Shown here in pieces: positions 1-5,553 of a stretch of 7,056 bases of DNA. The position numbers and the translations under genes are program-made. A model generated the notes under the pieces. The model saw nothing but the letters and a program-made list of their open reading frames with translations, was not told the DNA's origin and made no database searches. The first letter of the stretch is position 1. Each line of letters starts with the position of its first letter. This stretch comes from an uncultured Clostridia bacterium (GTDB lineage Bacteria; Bacillota; Clostridia; Lachnospirales; Anaerotignaceae): NCBI GenBank assembly GCA_937888765.1, contig CALASU010000077.1, forward strand, positions 1 to 7,056, in the 5' to 3' direction.

Positions 1-3
1 GGT

Positions 4-49
4 CGAGGGGGTGACCCCCTCGTGGGGGTATTGGGGGCAACGCCCCCAA
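4..49. repeat. Tandem-hairpin intergenic repeat, copy 1 (probably cut by the window start)
   Basis: Two perfect stem-loops sit side by side. The first has arms CGAGGGGG (4-11) and CCCCCTCG (15-22) around the loop TGA. The second has arms TTGGGGGC (31-38) and GCCCCCAA (42-49) around the loop AAC. Both stems are 8 bp with 3-base loops, joined by TGGGGGTA (23-30). Read in reverse complement the layout is hairpin, ACCCC-type linker, CGAGGGG hairpin, ACC, which matches the copy after aroQ. No U-run follows the second hairpin on the + strand, so it is not a standard terminator. It lies only 7 bases before the aroA ribosome binding site, so if transcribed it would form a structured leader or intercistronic segment. 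The hairpins are seen directly; the family relationship to copy 2 is inferred from layout. Confidence 0.8.
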
Positions 50-69
50 GGTCTTGAAAGGAGAAAAAT

Positions 70-1338
70 ATGAATATTAGAATTGGAAAAGAAAAATTTC
101 GCGAAGGACAGGTAAGAATCATTTCCTCCAAGTCCGATATCCACCGCACAATGCTTGCGGCAGCACTGGCAGAGGACGAAACACTGCTGTTTATGGAGGG
201 CTGGTCTGAGGATCTGGAAGCAACAGCACGCTGTATTGATGCACTGGGCGGCGAAGTGGCAAGAGAAATCAGCGGTACAATGGTCGTACCCATTGAAAGA
301 GAGCTGACTAATGAAGTTCTGCTCAACTGCGGGGAAAGTGGTTCTACACTGCGCTTTCTGCTGCCTATCACAGGGGCTTTGGGCAGAAGTGCGGTTTTTG
401 AAGGCAAAGGCAGACTGCCCGAACGCCCGATCAGAATTCTGCTGGAAGAACTGGAACAGCACGGCTGTACAGTAGAAGGCGAAAAACTGCCTGTTGCACT
501 GAATGGCAAGCTGGTAAGCGGTACATATACCCTGCCCGGAAATATCAGCTCGCAGTTTATCACAGGTCTGCTGTTTGCTTTGCCTCTGCTTGAGGGCAAC
601 AGCCAGATCCGTCTGACAACAGACATTGAATCCAAAGGCTATGTGGATATGACACTGCGTACACTGGATAAATTCGGTGTAAAGGTGGAAGAAATTGAAA
701 CAGGCTATCAGGTATACGGCGGACAGAAATACCGTACCCCTCGCATGGTTCCCGTGGAGGGCGATTGGTCTAATGCGGCATTCTGGCTTGCGGCAGGGGC
801 AATGCAGGGCAAAATTGCCTGTCAGGGTCTGGATGTCAATTCGGCACAGGGCGATAAAGCCATTATGGAAGTACTGGAACGCTTTGGTGCAGAAGTCAAA
901 GTCGTGATGAATCAGATCACAGCTATAAAAAAAGAATTGCAAGGGATTCATATTGATGTTTCTCAGATTCCCGATCTCGTGCCGATTCTGTGCGTTGTGG
1001 CTGCTGCGGCAGAGGGCAGAACAGAAATCTTCAATGCGGGCAGACTGCGCCTGAAAGAAAGTGACAGACTGGCAGTGATGGCAGAGTGTCTGAAAAAAAT
1101 CGGCGTACAGGTGGAAGAACACCCCGAGGGGCTGACGATCATCGGCGGCTGTAATCCACCGGAAGAACTTGTGACCATTGATGCGCACGGCGATCATCGT
1201 ATTGTAATGGCTATGGCAATTGCGGCCGCTTCTCTTGGTGTGGAGCTTATCATTGAGGGTGCTGAAGCAGTACAGAAATCCTATCCTTCCTTCTTCGCAG
1301 AGTTTACGAAGCTGGGAGGTGTGGCGGATGTCCTCTGA
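70..1338 (+). CDS. aroA: 3-phosphoshikimate 1-carboxyvinyltransferase (EPSP synthase)
   Basis: This cytosolic enzyme joins phosphoenolpyruvate to shikimate 3-phosphate to give EPSP, the penultimate step to chorismate. At 422 aa it has normal family length. Family motifs appear in order: SKSDIHR at 20-26 (substrate-binding Lys21, Ser22, Arg26), GESGSTLRF at 88-96, GRLPERPI at 114-121 (the RPxxxL region), SSQFITGLL at 160-168, GDWSNAAFWLAAGA at 231-244, IPDLVP at 300-305 (equivalent to the catalytic Asp), RLRLKESDRL at 325-334 and GDHRIVMAMAIA at 374-385. The ATG follows AAAGGAG (57-63) with a 6-base spacer. The stop codon overlaps the aroC start by 11 bases, which implies translational coupling. 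No promoter is visible in the 69 bases upstream, so this may be an internal gene of a longer operon. B. subtilis calls the ortholog aroE. Glyphosate-sensitivity class cannot be settled by eye. Confidence 0.97.
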   Translation: MNIRIGKEKFREGQVRIISSKSDIHRTMLAAALAEDETLLFMEGWSEDLEATARCIDALGGEVAREISGTMVVPIERELTNEVLLNCGESGSTLRFLLPITGALGRSAVFEGKGRLPERPIRILLEELEQHGCTVEGEKLPVALNGKLVSGTYTLPGNISSQFITGLLFALPLLEGNSQIRLTTDIESKGYVDMTLRTLDKFGVKVEEIETGYQVYGGQKYRTPRMVPVEGDWSNAAFWLAAGAMQGKIACQGLDVNSAQGDKAIMEVLERFGAEVKVVMNQITAIKKELQGIHIDVSQIPDLVPILCVVAAAAEGRTEIFNAGRLRLKESDRLAVMAECLKKIGVQVEEHPEGLTIIGGCNPPEELVTIDAHGDHRIVMAMAIAAASLGVELIIEGAEAVQKSYPSFFAEFTKLGGVADVL

Positions 1339-2413
1339 TTTCGGGAAAAAAGTAAAGATTATGATTTTCGGACAATCCCATTCGGAAGCAATCGGGGTTG
1401 TGATTGATGGTCTGCCTGTCGGGGAAACCATCGACCTTGAACGGGTACAGCAGTTCATGGAACGCCGTGCCCCCGGACGGGCGGCATATGCTACTACGAG
1501 AAAAGAAGCGGATATTCCGAAAATTGTTTCGGGCTTATTTGAGGGGAAAACCTGCGGTGCACCCATCTGTGCGATGATTGAAAATACAAATACACGTTCC
1601 AAGGACTATGATAAGCTGAAAGACCTGCCAAGACCTGCACATGCGGATTATACGGCATGGGTAAAATATAAGGGAGCAAATGACCATCGCGGTGGCGGGC
1701 ATTTTTCGGGCAGGCTGACAGCACCGCTTTGCTTTGCGGGTGCAGTATGTATGCAGATTCTGGAAAGAAAGGGCATTCATATCGGTGCGCATATCTTTTC
1801 TGTGAAAGGCGTGCAGGATACCCCCTTTGATGAAGTGAATATAACAGCAGAAGCATTACGGAAGGTAACGGAAAAAACATTCCCTGTGCAGGAAGATGCC
1901 GCAGGAGAACAGATGAAGGCTGTGATCGCACAGGCAAAAGAAAAACTGGACTCTGTCGGAGGCGTGGTGGAGTGTGCTGTGGTCGGTTTGCCTGTTGGTG
2001 TTGGTGAGCCGATGTTTGACGGGCTGGAAAGCAGACTGTCGGCGGCAATTTTTGCCATTCCTGCGGTAAAAGGTCTGGAATTCGGTGAAGGATTTGCGGC
2101 GGCAGAGCTGTTCGGCTCGGAAAACAATGATGCTTTTTATTACGATACAGAGGGAAATGTGCGGACAAAAACGAATCATCACGGCGGTTCTCTTGGGGGG
2201 ATCTCTAGCGGGATGCCGCTTGTGGTGCGGGCGGCATTTAAGCCGACACCTTCTATCGGTGTGGTACAGGATACGATCAGTATTGGCGGCAAAGTAAATG
2301 ATAAACTAGAGATTACAGGCAGACATGATCCCTGCATTGTACCCAGAGCCGTGCCCTGTGTGGAAGCGGCTGTGGCTGTGACGATTCTGGATCTTCTCTG
2401 TCAGATGGAATAA
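1328..2413 (+). CDS. aroC: Chorismate synthase
   Basis: Removes phosphate from EPSP to form chorismate, using reduced FMN as cofactor. The protein is 361 aa, normal for the family. Motifs: GQSHSEAIGVVIDGLP at 15-30, RRAPG at 46-50, GGGHFSGRLTAP at 122-133, SVGGVVE at 209-215, HHGGSLGGISSGMP at 284-297, KPTPSI at 305-310 and GRHDPCIVPRAVP at 331-343. The first motif reads GQSHS where the textbook form is GESHG, but the conserved His is kept. The frame is open upstream to an ATG at 1220, but ATG 1328 is preferred: it has GGGAGG (1314-1319) 8 bases upstream and gives the usual MSSxFGKxxKI N-terminus, whereas the extension would lie inside aroA and resembles nothing in the family. It overlaps aroA by 11 bases and lies 30 bases before pheA. 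Confidence 0.97.
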   Translation: MSSDFGKKVKIMIFGQSHSEAIGVVIDGLPVGETIDLERVQQFMERRAPGRAAYATTRKEADIPKIVSGLFEGKTCGAPICAMIENTNTRSKDYDKLKDLPRPAHADYTAWVKYKGANDHRGGGHFSGRLTAPLCFAGAVCMQILERKGIHIGAHIFSVKGVQDTPFDEVNITAEALRKVTEKTFPVQEDAAGEQMKAVIAQAKEKLDSVGGVVECAVVGLPVGVGEPMFDGLESRLSAAIFAIPAVKGLEFGEGFAAAELFGSENNDAFYYDTEGNVRTKTNHHGGSLGGISSGMPLVVRAAFKPTPSIGVVQDTISIGGKVNDKLEITGRHDPCIVPRAVPCVEAAVAVTILDLLCQME

Positions 2414-2443
2414 AAAATAATAAAAAAGAAAGGCGGGAGAAAT

Positions 2444-3583
2444 ATGGATCTGAATACCTTAAGGGAACGCATCAATGCCATTGATGACCAGATGATCGCA
2501 TTATTTGTGGAACGCATGAAGATTGCGGCAGAAATCGGCGGGGCAAAGAAAGAAAAAAATCTGCCGATTCTGGATTTACGCAGAGAAGAAGCGGTTCTGG
2601 ACAGGATTATGGAAAAAGCAGGCGAAGAATTTGAATTATATGCGGCAAAGCTGTATCAGACCATGTTTGATGTGAGCAAAAGCTATCAGGCGGGGCTTCT
2701 GACAAAGGACACGGCACTTTCTGAGGAAATTCAGAAAAATCTGGAAAAACCGCTGATGGAATTTCCGAAAAAAGCTGTGGTTGCCTGTCAGGGGGTAGAA
2801 GGCTCCTATGCGGCAAAGGCGTGCGGCAGAATCTTCCAGAGACCCAGCAGAATGTATTTCCATAATTTTGAAAGTGTGTTCAGTGCAGTGGAAAGCGGTC
2901 TGTGTCAATACGGTATACTGCCTCTGGAAAACAGCTCTGCGGGTTCTGTTACAGAAGTGTATGACCTGATGGTAAAGCATAAATTTTATATCGTAAAAAG
3001 TGTGAAACTGCACATCGCACATTCTCTGCTTGCCAAGCATGGAGCAAAGCTTGAGGATATCAAAGAAGTAATCTCCCATCAGCAGGCATTGACGCAGTGC
3101 AGTCATTTTCTGAAAAATATGCCGGATGTAAAGGTTACGGTATTTGAAAATACAGCTTCTGCGGCGAAATATGTAGCAGAAAGCGACAGGATGGATCTGG
3201 CGGCACTCTGCTCTCCCGACTGTGCGGCGTTATACGGATTGCATGTACTGCAGGAGGATGTGCAGAACAATGCAAACAATTATACCAGATTCATCTGTAT
3301 TGCAAAAAATATGGAGCTGTACGCAGGCTCTAACAAAATCAGTCTGATGCTTACAGTTTCTCACAGACCCGGCTCTCTGCATGAATTGATCGGCAAATTT
3401 GCCTGCCGCGGCATCAATCTGTGCAAGCTGGAAAGCCGTCCTATTCCCGGAAAGGATTTTGAATTCCTGTTCTATTTTGATCTGGACGGGTCTGTGTTCT
3501 CGCCTGAGATGCTTACGGTATTGAAAGACATCGAACAGGCGGCAGAGAAGATGTCCTTCCTTGGCTGTTATCTGGAGTGCTGA
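2444..3583 (+). CDS. pheA: Bifunctional chorismate mutase / prephenate dehydratase (P-protein) with ACT domain
   Basis: Converts chorismate to prephenate and then to phenylpyruvate, committing carbon to phenylalanine. Of 379 aa, residues 1-85 are an AroQ-class chorismate mutase: by alignment to the E. coli P-protein the active-site set is Arg7, Arg24, Lys35, Asp44, Arg47, Glu48 and Gln82. Residues 111-285 are the prephenate dehydratase, with ACQGVEGSYAAKA at 114-126, GILPLENSSAGSV at 157-169, SHQQALTQC at 211-219 and the catalytic TRF at 281-283. Residues 297-379 are an ACT domain with GSLHELIGKF at 310-319 and ESRP at 330-333, the phenylalanine-sensing motifs, so feedback inhibition by phenylalanine is likely. 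The start follows an AAAGGCGGGAGA purine-rich stretch (2429-2440). Its stop is 13 bases before aroQ. All domains look intact. No tyrA is present in the window. Confidence 0.96.
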   Translation: MDLNTLRERINAIDDQMIALFVERMKIAAEIGGAKKEKNLPILDLRREEAVLDRIMEKAGEEFELYAAKLYQTMFDVSKSYQAGLLTKDTALSEEIQKNLEKPLMEFPKKAVVACQGVEGSYAAKACGRIFQRPSRMYFHNFESVFSAVESGLCQYGILPLENSSAGSVTEVYDLMVKHKFYIVKSVKLHIAHSLLAKHGAKLEDIKEVISHQQALTQCSHFLKNMPDVKVTVFENTASAAKYVAESDRMDLAALCSPDCAALYGLHVLQEDVQNNANNYTRFICIAKNMELYAGSNKISLMLTVSHRPGSLHELIGKFACRGINLCKLESRPIPGKDFEFLFYFDLDGSVFSPEMLTVLKDIEQAAEKMSFLGCYLEC

Positions 3584-3596
3584 GGGGGCGAAGGAT

Positions 3597-4025
3597 ATGA
3601 AAATACTGGTAATCAACGGACCGAATCTGAATATGCTTGGGATTCGGGAAAAGAATATCTACGGAGCGGAAACCTATGCGGATCTGGTGGCACTGCTCAA
3701 AAAGACCTTTGCGGAAGAAGGTCTGGATGGGGAAATCTATCAGTCTAACCATGAGGGGGCATTGGTAGATCGCATCCAACAGGCGTATTTTGACGGGACA
3801 GATGCAATTGTTATCAATCCCGCCGCCTATACGCATACAAGTGTGGCAATTCTGGATGCCTTGAAAGCGGTGAGCCTGCCTGCGGTGGAGGTGCATATTT
3901 CCGATGTATCACAGAGGGAGGATTTCAGACAGATTTCCTATGCCGGAAAGGCGTGCGTGAAAACCATTATGGGCAAGGGCTTTCAGGGATATGTGGAAGC
4001 CATCCGCTTTCTGAAAGAAAGATAA
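3597..4025 (+). CDS. aroQ: Type II 3-dehydroquinate dehydratase
   Basis: Dehydrates 3-dehydroquinate to 3-dehydroshikimate, step 3 of the shikimate pathway. The 142-aa length fits the small dodecameric type II enzymes, unrelated to type I AroD. Seen motifs: INGPNLNMLGIRE at 6-18 with the flexible-loop Arg17, catalytic Tyr22 in IYG, QSNHEGALVD at 49-58, INPAAYTHTS at 73-82 (Asn74, His80), and VEVHIS at 97-102 (His100) followed by REDFR ending at Arg111. Two spots differ from common family forms: Ala76 where NPGAYTHTS usually has Gly, and SDVSQRE where SNIHxRE is common. The open frame extends upstream to 3561, but that lies inside pheA; ATG 3597 has AGGGGG (3583-3588) 8 bases upstream and gives the canonical MKILVINGPN start. 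It is the last gene of the operon. Confidence 0.96.
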   Translation: MKILVINGPNLNMLGIREKNIYGAETYADLVALLKKTFAEEGLDGEIYQSNHEGALVDRIQQAYFDGTDAIVINPAAYTHTSVAILDALKAVSLPAVEVHISDVSQREDFRQISYAGKACVKTIMGKGFQGYVEAIRFLKER

Positions 4026-4029
4026 AACC

Positions 4030-4105
4030 GTGGGACTCTGTCCCACACCCTGCGAGGGGAATGATTCCCCTCGACCCCCATTTGCAGAAACTTCGTTTCT
4101 GCGAA
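4030..4105. repeat. Tandem-hairpin intergenic repeat, copy 2 (three hairpins)
   Basis: Three consecutive stem-loops begin 5 bases after the aroQ stop. Hairpin A is GTGGGAC/GTCCCAC (4030-4046, 7 bp, loop TCT). Hairpin B is CGAGGGGAA/TTCCCCTCG (4053-4073, 9 bp, loop TGA). Hairpin C is GCAGAAAC/GTTTCTGC (4084-4102, 8 bp, loop TTC), which can extend to 4081-4105 through a G-U pair and two A-T pairs. The linkers are ACCCTG and ACCCCCATTT. Hairpins A and B match the reverse complement of the 4-49 element in order, in linker type and in the CGAGGGG stem, while stem bases differ in compensated pairs. None carries a following U-run. Likely a dispersed repeat or an mRNA 3'-end structure; the function is unknown. 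Confidence 0.8.
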
Positions 4106-4132
4106 AATATATATTTTATCATTCAGCAAATT

Positions 4133-4162
4133 AAGAATTCCATTTTACGGGATTCTTTTTTT
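4133..4162 (+). terminator. Intrinsic terminator of the aroA-aroC-pheA-aroQ unit
   Basis: A 9-bp stem (AAGAATTCC at 4133-4141 with GGGATTCTT at 4149-4157, one G-U pair) encloses the 7-base loop ATTTTAC and runs directly into a T tract (4156-4162, then ATTTT). It separates the aromatic operon from yabP. On the opposite strand no comparable T tract follows, so it is probably one-directional. Confidence 0.8.
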
Positions 4163-4180
4163 ATTTTGTCCGCATATACT
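4151..4180 (+). promoter_or_regulatory. Possible sigma-E-type promoter for yabP
   Basis: CATATACT (4173-4180) fits the sigma-E -10 consensus CATACAnT at all but one defined position. GATTCTT (4151-4157), 15 bases upstream, is a 5/7 match to the -35 form KMATATT. The -35 lies within the terminator arm. yabP is a sigma-E gene in B. subtilis, which supports the reading, but the -35 is weak and AT-rich DNA gives chance matches. Confidence 0.35.
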
Positions 4181-4194
4181 CATAAAAAGTATAT
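4174..4194. repeat. Small inverted repeat in the yabP leader
   Basis: ATATACT (4174-4180) and AGTATAT (4188-4194) are perfect 7-base inverted arms around CATAAAA. They overlap the candidate -10 box and end 4 bases before the GGAGGG ribosome binding site of yabP. This could be an operator or a weak leader hairpin, or chance in AT-rich DNA. Confidence 0.4.
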
Positions 4195-4209
4195 TTCGGA
4201 GGGATTTTC

Positions 4210-4491
4210 TTGGCAGAGGAAAAAAAAAGACTGGGCAAGCATACGCTTTCCATGGAGGAGCGGGAACATCTGAAGATTGGGGGCGTACTGGAGGTCATGT
4301 CCTTCGATGAAGAAGGCGTAATGATGGAAACCACCTGCGGACTGCTTCTTTTAAAGGGTCTTGGCTTACATATCGGCAGACTGGATCTGGATGCAGGAGA
4401 AGTCACGGTAGAGGGCACCATCGACAGTATGACATATTCTGACGGCACGTTTTCCGAAAAACACTCGTTTTTAGGCAAACTCTTTCGATAA
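4210..4491 (+). CDS. yabP: Sporulation protein YabP
   Basis: YabP is a small protein of the mother cell needed for spore formation in Bacillus; its biochemical role is not well defined. The 93-aa product is close to the usual length of about 100. The family pattern is clear: LEVMSFDEEGVMMETTCGLL at 27-46, LHIGRLDLDAGEVTVEG at 53-69 and IDSMTYSD at 71-78, a compact beta-rich domain with no membrane segment. The start is TTG at 4210, chosen because GGAGGG (4198-4203) lies 6 bases upstream and the product then begins MAEEKKR; an in-frame ATG at 4252 would remove part of the N-terminus and has poorer spacing. It sits 12 bases before yabQ, its standard partner. Upstream lies the aromatic operon rather than the HU/S4-domain genes often found there, so local synteny is rearranged. 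Confidence 0.93.
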   Translation: MAEEKKRLGKHTLSMEEREHLKIGGVLEVMSFDEEGVMMETTCGLLLLKGLGLHIGRLDLDAGEVTVEGTIDSMTYSDGTFSEKHSFLGKLFR

Positions 4492-4503
4492 GGGGCGATC
4501 CGT

Positions 4504-5019
4504 ATGATTTTATCCTTACACGCACAGGCACAGCTTTTTCTGCTGACTGTACTCATCGGCGGCGGCATGGGGCTGTTATATGACGGACTGCAGGTCTTTC
4601 GCCATACCCTGCCGCACAATCGCTTCTGGATACAGCTGGAAGACGCGCTGTTCTGGCTTCTGGCTGTTTTTGCGGTATTTCTGATCCTGCTGCGGGCGAA
4701 TGCGGGCGAGGTACGCTTTTTTTCAATTTTCGGGCTGTTCGGCGGCATGGGACTGTATTTTCTGACACTCAGCCCCCTTGTACTGGCTGTCAGCGATACT
4801 ATCCTGCGGGCGGTCAGATATAGTATCCGTCTGTTTCTGCAGATTCTGTTTACCCCCTTTTATCTGCTGTATCTCCCCTTTCGCCGTCCTTTGTCCAATC
4901 TTCGCATCTTTTGCGGAAAACAAAAGAAAAAACACTTGCAATCCCTGCGGGTTTATGTGAAAATGAAAAGAAATCGTTTCAAACGGGACTGGAAACTGCT
5001 GCGGCGGAACAAAGGATAA
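4504..5019 (+). CDS. yabQ: Spore cortex biosynthesis membrane protein YabQ
   Basis: YabQ is an integral membrane protein of the outer forespore membrane, required for cortex peptidoglycan in B. subtilis. The 171-aa product is somewhat shorter than the Bacillus protein. Hydrophobic segments lie at about 8-26, 45-65, 72-95 and 108-126, followed by a strongly basic cytosolic tail (139-171, rich in Lys and Arg). Family hallmarks: GLLYDGLQVFRHTLPH at 23-38, an acidic pair then DALFW at 46-51, NAGEVRFFSIFGLFGGMGLY at 66-85. ATG follows AAGGGG (4490-4495) with 8 bases between, and the site overlaps the yabP stop, pointing to coupled translation. The divIC start lies 24 bases downstream. Confidence 0.92.
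   Translation: MILSLHAQAQLFLLTVLIGGGMGLLYDGLQVFRHTLPHNRFWIQLEDALFWLLAVFAVFLILLRANAGEVRFFSIFGLFGGMGLYFLTLSPLVLAVSDTILRAVRYSIRLFLQILFTPFYLLYLPFRRPLSNLRIFCGKQKKKHLQSLRVYVKMKRNRFKRDWKLLRRNKG
4936..4964 (+). promoter_or_regulatory. Possible vegetative promoter inside yabQ for divIC
   Basis: TTGCAA (4936-4941), 17 bases, then GAAAAT (4959-4964) preceded by an extended TGT gives 4/6 matches in each box plus an extended -10 element. It would place a start near 4971, upstream of divIC. The reason to look is that division genes need vegetative expression while yabP/yabQ are sporulation genes. The match alone is weak. Confidence 0.22.
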
Positions 5020-5043
5020 ACACAGCACAAGGAGCGGATTGGC

Positions 5044-5346
5044 ATGACAAAGCGCACAAAACAGAAAAAACAGCAGAAATCCTACGGACTCTTTTTAAGA
5101 GGCTTTCTGTTTGTATTTGCGATTGCCGTTTTGATAGGCGTTTCCAAACAATATGTTTATTACAAGGAATTACAGCAGGAACAGGAAATTGTACTCGCCC
5201 AGATTGAAGAAGAAAAGGAAAAACAGGCAGGCTTTGAAAACCGCAAGGAATACTATCACAGCGATGCTTATATCGAACAGGTGGCAAGAGAACAGCTTGG
5301 CATGATCAAGCCCAATGAAATCCTCTATATCAACCGCAGTGAATGA
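5044..5346 (+). CDS. divIC: Septum formation initiator / cell-division protein DivIC (FtsB-like)
   Basis: A bitopic membrane protein of the divisome that pairs with FtsL and DivIB at the septum. The 100-aa product has the family layout: basic cytosolic N-terminus (1-12, KRTKQKKQQK), a single membrane segment at about 15-33, a charged coiled coil at about 38-68 (KELQQEQEIVLAQIEEEKEK), and the diagnostic C-terminal motif at 71-96, YHSDAYIEQVAREQLGMIKP then NEILYI, as in FtsB/DivIC proteins (AR.xLG.xKPxE). ATG is preceded by AAGGAG (5029-5034) with a 9-base spacer. It follows yabP and yabQ as in many Firmicutes. The assignment to DivIC rather than FtsL rests on the motif and the synteny. Confidence 0.92.
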   Translation: MTKRTKQKKQQKSYGLFLRGFLFVFAIAVLIGVSKQYVYYKELQQEQEIVLAQIEEEKEKQAGFENRKEYYHSDAYIEQVAREQLGMIKPNEILYINRSE

Positions 5347-5380
5347 TTTTTGAATTTTTCAAAAAAGTTTAAAAAAGGTG

Positions 5381-5409
5381 TTGACAAAAGTCGATTCCTG
5401 ATATATACT
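5381..5409 (+). promoter_or_regulatory. Strong sigma-A promoter for the tRNA gene
   Basis: A perfect -35 TTGACA (5381-5386), a 17-base spacer and the -10 TATACT (5404-5409, 5/6) predict a start near 5416, about 10 bases before the mature tRNA 5' end. The A/T-rich run GTTTAAAAAAG just upstream (5367-5377) could act as an UP-like element. Confidence 0.9.
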
Positions 5410-5425
5410 AACGAGGTCAGCTTGT

Positions 5426-5499
5426 GGCGGAGTAGCTCAGTTGGCTAGAGCATGCGGTTCATACCCGCAGTGTCGGGGGTTCAAATCCCTTTCTCGCTA
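5426..5499 (+). tRNA. tRNA-Met (CAT), elongator type, with a weakened acceptor and T stem
   Basis: Full cloverleaf: acceptor GGCGGAG (5426-5432), TA, D stem GCTC/GAGC (5435-5438, 5448-5451), anticodon stem TGCGG/CCGCA (5453-5457, 5465-5469) around TTCATAC with anticodon CAT at 5460-5462, 5-base variable loop, T loop TTCAAAT (5480-5486), discriminator A at 5499. The anticodon stem lacks the GGG/CCC run of initiator tRNA and the whole resembles B. subtilis elongator tRNA-Met; a lysidine tRNA-Ile is less likely. CCA is not encoded. The 3' acceptor strand TCTCGCT (5492-5498) pairs poorly: pairs 1, 5 and 7 are G-U, pair 6 is an A-C mismatch, and two of five T-stem pairs are G-U. It could be functional or decaying. 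Confidence 0.88.
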
Positions 5500-5511
5500 T
5501 TGCTTTTTAGA

Positions 5512-5553
5512 AGCGGAAATCCTTGCTAAATCAAAGATTTCCGCTGTCTTTTT
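5512..5553 (+). terminator. Intrinsic terminator of the tRNA unit
   Basis: A perfect 10-bp stem, AGCGGAAATC (5512-5521) with GATTTCCGCT (5536-5545), encloses a 14-base loop and is followed by TGTC and TTTTT (5549-5553). It lies 12 bases after the tRNA and should end its transcript, leaving the downstream transporter dependent on its own promoter. Confidence 0.82.

Noticed and set aside
4..49. Hairpins before aroA as an intrinsic terminator or a G-quadruplex
   Set aside because: No T tract follows either stem, and only three G5 tracts are present on the + strand, each with a C-tract partner, so simple hairpins explain them better.
1220..1327. N-terminal extension of AroC from ATG 1220
   Set aside because: It lies wholly inside aroA, has no family similarity, and ATG 1328 has a well-spaced GGGAGG and the canonical N-terminus.
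1494..2168. A 224-codon open frame on the minus strand opposite aroC
   Set aside because: It is opposite a motif-complete chorismate synthase, its translation is low-complexity (rich in His, Pro, Leu, Ser, Gln), and no family resemblance is seen. It is a shadow of aroC codon bias.
3561..3596. N-terminal extension of AroQ from ATG 3561
   Set aside because: It lies inside the end of pheA; the family starts at MKILVINGPN, and AGGGGG is correctly spaced for ATG 3597.
4030..4105. CRISPR array from the repeated hairpins
   Set aside because: The units are different palindromes with 6 to 10-base linkers, not identical repeats with spacers of about 30 bases.
5347..5365. TTTTTGAA/TTCAAAAA palindrome after divIC as a terminator
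   Set aside because: The 8-bp stem has a single G-C pair and is not followed by a T tract on the + strand; it is AT-rich spacer ahead of the tRNA promoter.
5426..5499. Initiator tRNA-fMet or lysidine-modified tRNA-Ile
   Set aside because: The anticodon stem TGCGG/CCGCA lacks the initiator's three consecutive G-C pairs, and the body matches the elongator tRNA-Met pattern better than tRNA-Ile2. The Ile2 option is disfavoured but not excluded.
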